Source: a bacterium
GTDB lineage: Bacteria > Desulfobacterota > UBA8473
NCBI GenBank assembly: GCA_009773075.1
Contig: WOUX01000036.1
Span: 5,229 to 13,335 of the forward strand
Reading direction: 5' to 3'
DNA length: 8,107 nucleotides
The translations under genes and the position numbers were made by a program. Below the pieces are notes generated by a model, which was not told the DNA's origin, did not search any database, and saw only the letters and a list, made by a program, of their open reading frames with translations. Positions 5,762 through 8,107 of this stretch are shown piece after piece; positions within the stretch are counted from its first letter, which is position 1, and the number at the start of each line of letters is the position of its first letter.

Positions 5762-6034
5762 ATGAAGTACGACAAAGAAGAAAAAACCATCATTGATGCC
5801 TACGAGAAAGGTAAAATGACACTTTCTACTCCGGCCAAAAAGGAGATTGAAGCCATAAAGGCAACTGCCCGAAAGACCTTGATAAAGGACAAACGAATAA
5901 CCATACGTCTTTATGACCACGACTACCGGGGCATCCAAAAGAAGGCAATGGAAATGGGTATTCCCTATCAAACCCTCATTTCCGGCATCATACATCGCTA
6001 TATTGAGGGCGACTTGATTTCAAAGACAGGATAA
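5762..6034 (+). CDS. CopG/RHH-type antitoxin of the BrnT pair
   Basis: A 90-residue protein. Residues 1-44 are charged and helical with no named motif. Residues 45-85 have the ribbon-helix-helix pattern of CopG-type antitoxins (COG5304-like): the strand RITIRLYDHD, then the helices GIQKKAMEMGIPYQTLISGIIHRYIEG. It should neutralise the preceding toxin and, as a dimer, repress the shared promoter. A Shine-Dalgarno GGAGG (5749-5753) lies inside the end of the toxin gene, 8 nt before the ATG. Translation of this second gene therefore has its own ribosome site, whereas the toxin has none, which would favour antitoxin excess. Confidence 0.8.
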   Translation: MKYDKEEKTIIDAYEKGKMTLSTPAKKEIEAIKATARKTLIKDKRITIRLYDHDYRGIQKKAMEMGIPYQTLISGIIHRYIEGDLISKTG

Positions 6035-6053
6035 CCACGTGATCCAGCCAATC

Positions 6054-6075
6054 GCCGGGAAACCCGGCTCTTGTT
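6054..6075 (+). terminator. Intrinsic terminator-like hairpin after the BrnT/antitoxin pair
   Basis: GCCGGG (6054-6059) and CCCGGC (6063-6068) form a perfect 6-bp GC stem with an AAA loop, followed by TCTTGTT. It lies 20 nt after the antitoxin stop. The T-run is imperfect but the position is right. Confidence 0.55.
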
Positions 6076-6115
6076 GATCCTGGCGTTGACCATGTAGAAA
6101 ACCCCTGGATTTTTC

Positions 6116-6150
6116 CAATAATTAATTAGTCACACTGAAAAATCCCCTTT
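6116..6150. repeat. Right copy of a diverged A/T-rich direct repeat
   Basis: CAATAATTAATTAGTCACA followed by CTGAAAA and AATCCCCTTT resembles 4596-4639 in the same orientation, lacking the 8-nt insert of that copy. The spacing between copies is about 1.5 kb and encloses vapBC and the BrnT pair. Homology is an eye alignment only. Confidence 0.35.
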
Positions 6151-6238
6151 TCCCGCTCTCTGGTTCAGGTTTTTTGACCCATCTAAGCTCGCTTCATTGA
6201 AAATTCACAAACTCGCCCTTCGGGCTCAAACATGTATG

Positions 6239-6260
6239 TAAGAAGGCTATAGCCTTCTTA
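6239..6260. repeat. Perfect 22-nt palindrome
   Basis: An uninterrupted self-complementary sequence centred between 6249 and 6250 (half-site TAAGAAGGCTA). As RNA it would form a 9-bp stem with a TATA loop, followed by TTCG. It could be a bidirectional terminator-like element, a protein-binding site or part of a dispersed repeat; nothing in the neighbourhood decides this. Confidence 0.6.
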
Positions 6261-6390
6261 TTCGCTCTCAGGGGACTTCTTCAAAGCTCTCGGCAGATTG
6301 TGCGAAGATCTCCTTACAAGAACTACATTGAATTGACTCTTTATTTGTTCCCTTTACTCCACATTGTATATCCAAGAAAAGGAGAAATCG

Positions 6391-6828
6391 ATGAAAATAC
6401 CAGAATATATTACGGTCGATGAGGTAAGAAGAGTATGTAAGGAATTAGGTTTCAGGGATTGGTCAGAAATAAAAAACCCAACTGTGTCGGAAGATGAAGC
6501 ATCCACGATTCTTGACATTGTTAATACAAAAAAGATGAATATTCCTCTCGAAGAGTTTAAAAATGGACTGGAAGTTGAGCTTGAGCACGGAACGATATAT
6601 GAAGATGCAAATATAACAAATAACCATCCGATTTTGACCGGCAAGATAGTCTTGGCCCATCTCAAAGAAACAATGGACTACTACAAACGGATCGATGTTG
6701 CTGAAATAGAGGGGGACCTGCTAAAAGCCGTGATTTCTAAAAACATACAAAAAATAGAGTCAAAATATAAAAAACTCATTAAAGCACAAAAAGCGTTAAA
6801 CCAGGCAATCGATGATCAGTTGAAATAA
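6391..6828 (+). CDS. DUF5661-like small protein of unknown function
   Basis: A 145-residue cytosolic protein, no signal peptide or membrane segment. I place the start at ATG 6391 because AAAAGGAG (6377-6384) lies 6 nt upstream; the open frame begins at 6364 but those codons include the ribosome site. The central part resembles what I remember of the DUF5661 family: LEEFKNGLEVELEHG (residues ~52-66), then NITNNHPILTGKIVLAHLKE and DYYKRIDVAE. The conserved Glu/His (VELEHG), TGK and AHL residues could suggest a binding or catalytic site, but no function is established. The C-terminal ~45 residues are Lys-rich and probably helical. No convincing promoter is seen within 60 nt upstream. It lies between a TA pair and a Fic gene, so it may simply be cargo of the accessory stretch; a role in either neighbour system is not shown. 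Confidence 0.7.
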   Translation: MKIPEYITVDEVRRVCKELGFRDWSEIKNPTVSEDEASTILDIVNTKKMNIPLEEFKNGLEVELEHGTIYEDANITNNHPILTGKIVLAHLKETMDYYKRIDVAEIEGDLLKAVISKNIQKIESKYKKLIKAQKALNQAIDDQLK

Positions 6829-6857
6829 GGCAGATAATAACGGAGAAAAAGAGGTTG

Positions 6858-6893
6858 ATATCACTTGCAATTGCAAACAAGTGATATTATAAT
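6858..6893 (+). promoter_or_regulatory. fic promoter with nested operator palindromes
   Basis: TTGCAA (6865-6870), exactly 17 nt, then a consensus TATAAT (6888-6893) form a strong sigma-70-type promoter with a leader of about 57 nt. The -35 and spacer are covered by a 10-bp perfect inverted repeat, ATATCACTTG (6858-6867) and CAAGTGATAT (6878-6887). Nested within it is the 12-nt palindrome TTGCAATTGCAA (6865-6876). AATTGCA recurs at 6869 and 6891, 22 nt apart. This is a plausible repressor site; the winged helix of the Fic protein is one candidate binder. Confidence 0.65.
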
Positions 6894-6956
6894 TGCATAA
6901 ATTAGCTTAAACGCAAATAAGAATGATTGTATTTGTAGAAAATCGGGGATGCTTGA

Positions 6957-8090
6957 ATGGATATTAGCGGTTTCATAGCAGGTAGTTACAAACAGCAGTA
7001 TCAGTATAAAAGTTTTCTTCCCAATCCGGTCAATATTGACTGGCAGATAAGCAACAGCAGCTTGATTAACCTTCTTAGCGAGGCAGATATTAAGCTTGGG
7101 GAACTGAATGCTTTTTCTCAACTGGTGCCGGATATTGATTTTTTTATCAGGATGCATGTAAGCAAGGAGGCGACAACATCCAGCCGCATTGAGGGCACAC
7201 AGACCAATATCGCAGAGGCATTGCAGAAAGCTGAATATATTAATCCGGAAAAACGGGATGACTGGGAAGAGGTGCAAAACTATATCATAGCGATGAATGA
7301 GGCCATACAGGAGCTTGCGGTTTTGCCGCTTTCCAACCGGCTTTTGAGAAAGACTCATCTCACTCTCCTGCAAGGAGTGCGGGGCAAATATAAACAACCG
7401 GGCGATTTCCGCACAAGCCAGAACTGGATAGGTGGTGCTTCACTTTCCGATGCCGTGTTCATTCCGCCGCACCATGAAGAGCTGTCTGCTCTGATGAGTG
7501 ATTTTGAAAAATTCTTACATAACCGTAATAATCCTCTTCCTCATTTGATTAGAATCGGTATCGCGCACTACCAGTTTGAAACAATCCACCCTTTTTTAGA
7601 CGGTAACGGCAGGATTGGCCGGCTTCTGATTACTCTGTATCTGGTCAGTAATGGACTATTGACCAGACCCACTTTGTATCTATCCGCTTTTTTTGAAAAA
7701 AATAAATCGCTTTACTACGACAATCTTACCAGGGTCCGCACCCACAATGACCTGACACAGTGGCTGAAGTTTTTTTTGGAAGGAATAAAACAGACTGCTC
7801 AAAATTCGACAGAAACATTCAAAGCCATAATTGCACTGCGGCAGGAAATTGAACATCGCGATATTTTGACATTGGGCAAGAAAACAAAGTTAGCTCAGAA
7901 GTTTATCCACTTTCTTTACAGCAAGCCGATTACGGACAGCCAGGAAGTTGCCAAACAGATGGCGGTCAATCCCTCTACTGCGCTACGACTGATTGAAGAT
8001 TTTATCAGGCTGGGCATTCTGAAAGAGATCACCGGCTTTAGAAGAAACAGGATTTTTGTTTTTGATAAATATTTACATCTTTTTGAATAA
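6957..8090 (+). CDS. Fic-family protein adenylyltransferase with N-terminal inhibitory motif and C-terminal winged helix
   Basis: Fic enzymes transfer AMP (sometimes other phosphates) from a nucleotide to a hydroxyl side chain of a target protein. The catalytic loop HPFLDGNGRIGR is at residues 211-222, matching HxFx(D/E)GNGRxxR with the catalytic His intact. The inhibitory motif SSRIEG (75-80, Glu79), of the (S/T)xxxE(G/N) type, lies N-terminal to the Fic core, making this a class II, self-inhibited Fic. The N-terminal segment (FLPNPVNIDW, LGELNAFSQLVPDIDFFIRMHV) is the Fic_N-type region. Residues ~305-377 resemble a winged helix-turn-helix (EVAKQMAVNPSTALRLIEDFIRLGIL). At 377 residues it is complete. 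The ATG at 6957 has a weak GGGGA Shine-Dalgarno (6945-6949). It is a single-gene unit with its own promoter; no separate antitoxin is needed, as regulation is built in. Substrate unknown. The next gene may follow closely, since GAGGAG occurs at 8096-8101. Confidence 0.93.
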   Translation: MDISGFIAGSYKQQYQYKSFLPNPVNIDWQISNSSLINLLSEADIKLGELNAFSQLVPDIDFFIRMHVSKEATTSSRIEGTQTNIAEALQKAEYINPEKRDDWEEVQNYIIAMNEAIQELAVLPLSNRLLRKTHLTLLQGVRGKYKQPGDFRTSQNWIGGASLSDAVFIPPHHEELSALMSDFEKFLHNRNNPLPHLIRIGIAHYQFETIHPFLDGNGRIGRLLITLYLVSNGLLTRPTLYLSAFFEKNKSLYYDNLTRVRTHNDLTQWLKFFLEGIKQTAQNSTETFKAIIALRQEIEHRDILTLGKKTKLAQKFIHFLYSKPITDSQEVAKQMAVNPSTALRLIEDFIRLGILKEITGFRRNRIFVFDKYLHLFE

Positions 8091-8107
8091 CGGATGAGGA
8101 GAAATAG

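Larger units (their letters stand above)
6035..6363. other. Non-coding, hairpin-rich intergenic stretch
   Basis: No credible gene is present on either strand. The minus strand offers only tiny interrupted frames (for example 15 codons to a TAG near 6186). It holds the terminator-like hairpin at 6054-6068, the A/T-rich similarity to 4596-4639, a GCCC/GGGC mini-hairpin around 6215-6225 and a perfect 22-nt palindrome at 6239-6260. The whole looks like dispersed repetitive DNA rather than a regulatory leader, but copy number cannot be judged from one window. Confidence 0.5.

Noticed and set aside
5537..5995. A 152-codon minus-strand frame across the BrnT pair
   Set aside because: It is antisense to two recognisable genes and its translation looks like a shadow product, with no ribosome site.
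6140..6240. Short minus-strand peptide-like frame (MFEPEGRVCEFSMKRA) in the intergenic stretch
   Set aside because: It stops after 16 codons, has no ribosome site, and follows the repeat-like hairpin sequence; it is more likely a chance frame in repetitive DNA.
6861..7397. A 178-codon open frame on the minus strand
   Set aside because: It lies opposite the Fic gene, whose protein is clearly real; the translation shows no recognisable family features and spans the fic promoter.

Overview
The window looks like a chromosomal stretch of a Gram-negative (diderm) bacterium. Housekeeping genes lie in the first half and a run of small toxin-type accessory modules in the second. BamD, an outer-membrane assembly lipoprotein with a lipobox, argues for a diderm. 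The A/T-leaning base composition, the style of the AlaRS and BamD proteins, and TGCCTGCC-type intergenic palindromes remind me of Desulfobacterota-like (former Deltaproteobacteria) or related metagenomic lineages. That placement is an inference, not a result.

Housekeeping part (1-4510). A DinG/XPD-type helicase fragment runs leftward off the window edge and is divergent from ssb. Both genes are irregular where they can be inspected. The helicase frame has no ATG, GTG or TTG ahead of its Walker A motif, and an in-frame TAA sits just upstream. The ssb frame is interrupted by an in-frame UAG at 879-881, 12 codons before a textbook SSB acidic tail ending DDIPF and a TAA stop. A strong hairpin follows ssb. 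Next come a full-length alaS preceded by a large stem-loop and a convergent bamD whose 3' end overlaps that of alaS by 8 bp.

Accessory part (about 4596-8107). From left to right there is a vapBC toxin-antitoxin pair (overlapping ATGA, near-perfect Shine-Dalgarno, operator palindrome inside the promoter spacer) and a BrnT-type toxin with a CopG/RHH antitoxin (promoter placed so that the mRNA should be leaderless). A roughly 330-bp non-coding, hairpin-rich stretch follows, then a DUF5661-like small protein, then a Fic-family AMP-transferase with an inhibitory SSRIEG motif and a C-terminal winged helix. The Fic gene sits behind a good sigma-70-type promoter that overlaps nested palindromes. Three toxin-type systems in 3.4 kb make this a small stress or defence island inserted next to bamD. 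Two diverged, similar A/T-rich stretches (4596-4639 and 6116-6150) flank the two TA pairs.

I do not see a clearly novel multi-gene system. The most noteworthy signal is the UAG codon inside ssb in front of a conserved, in-frame essential tail. It could be a nonsense mutation, a sequencing error, or readthrough/recoding (including pyrrolysine-type UAG use), and these alternatives are testable.
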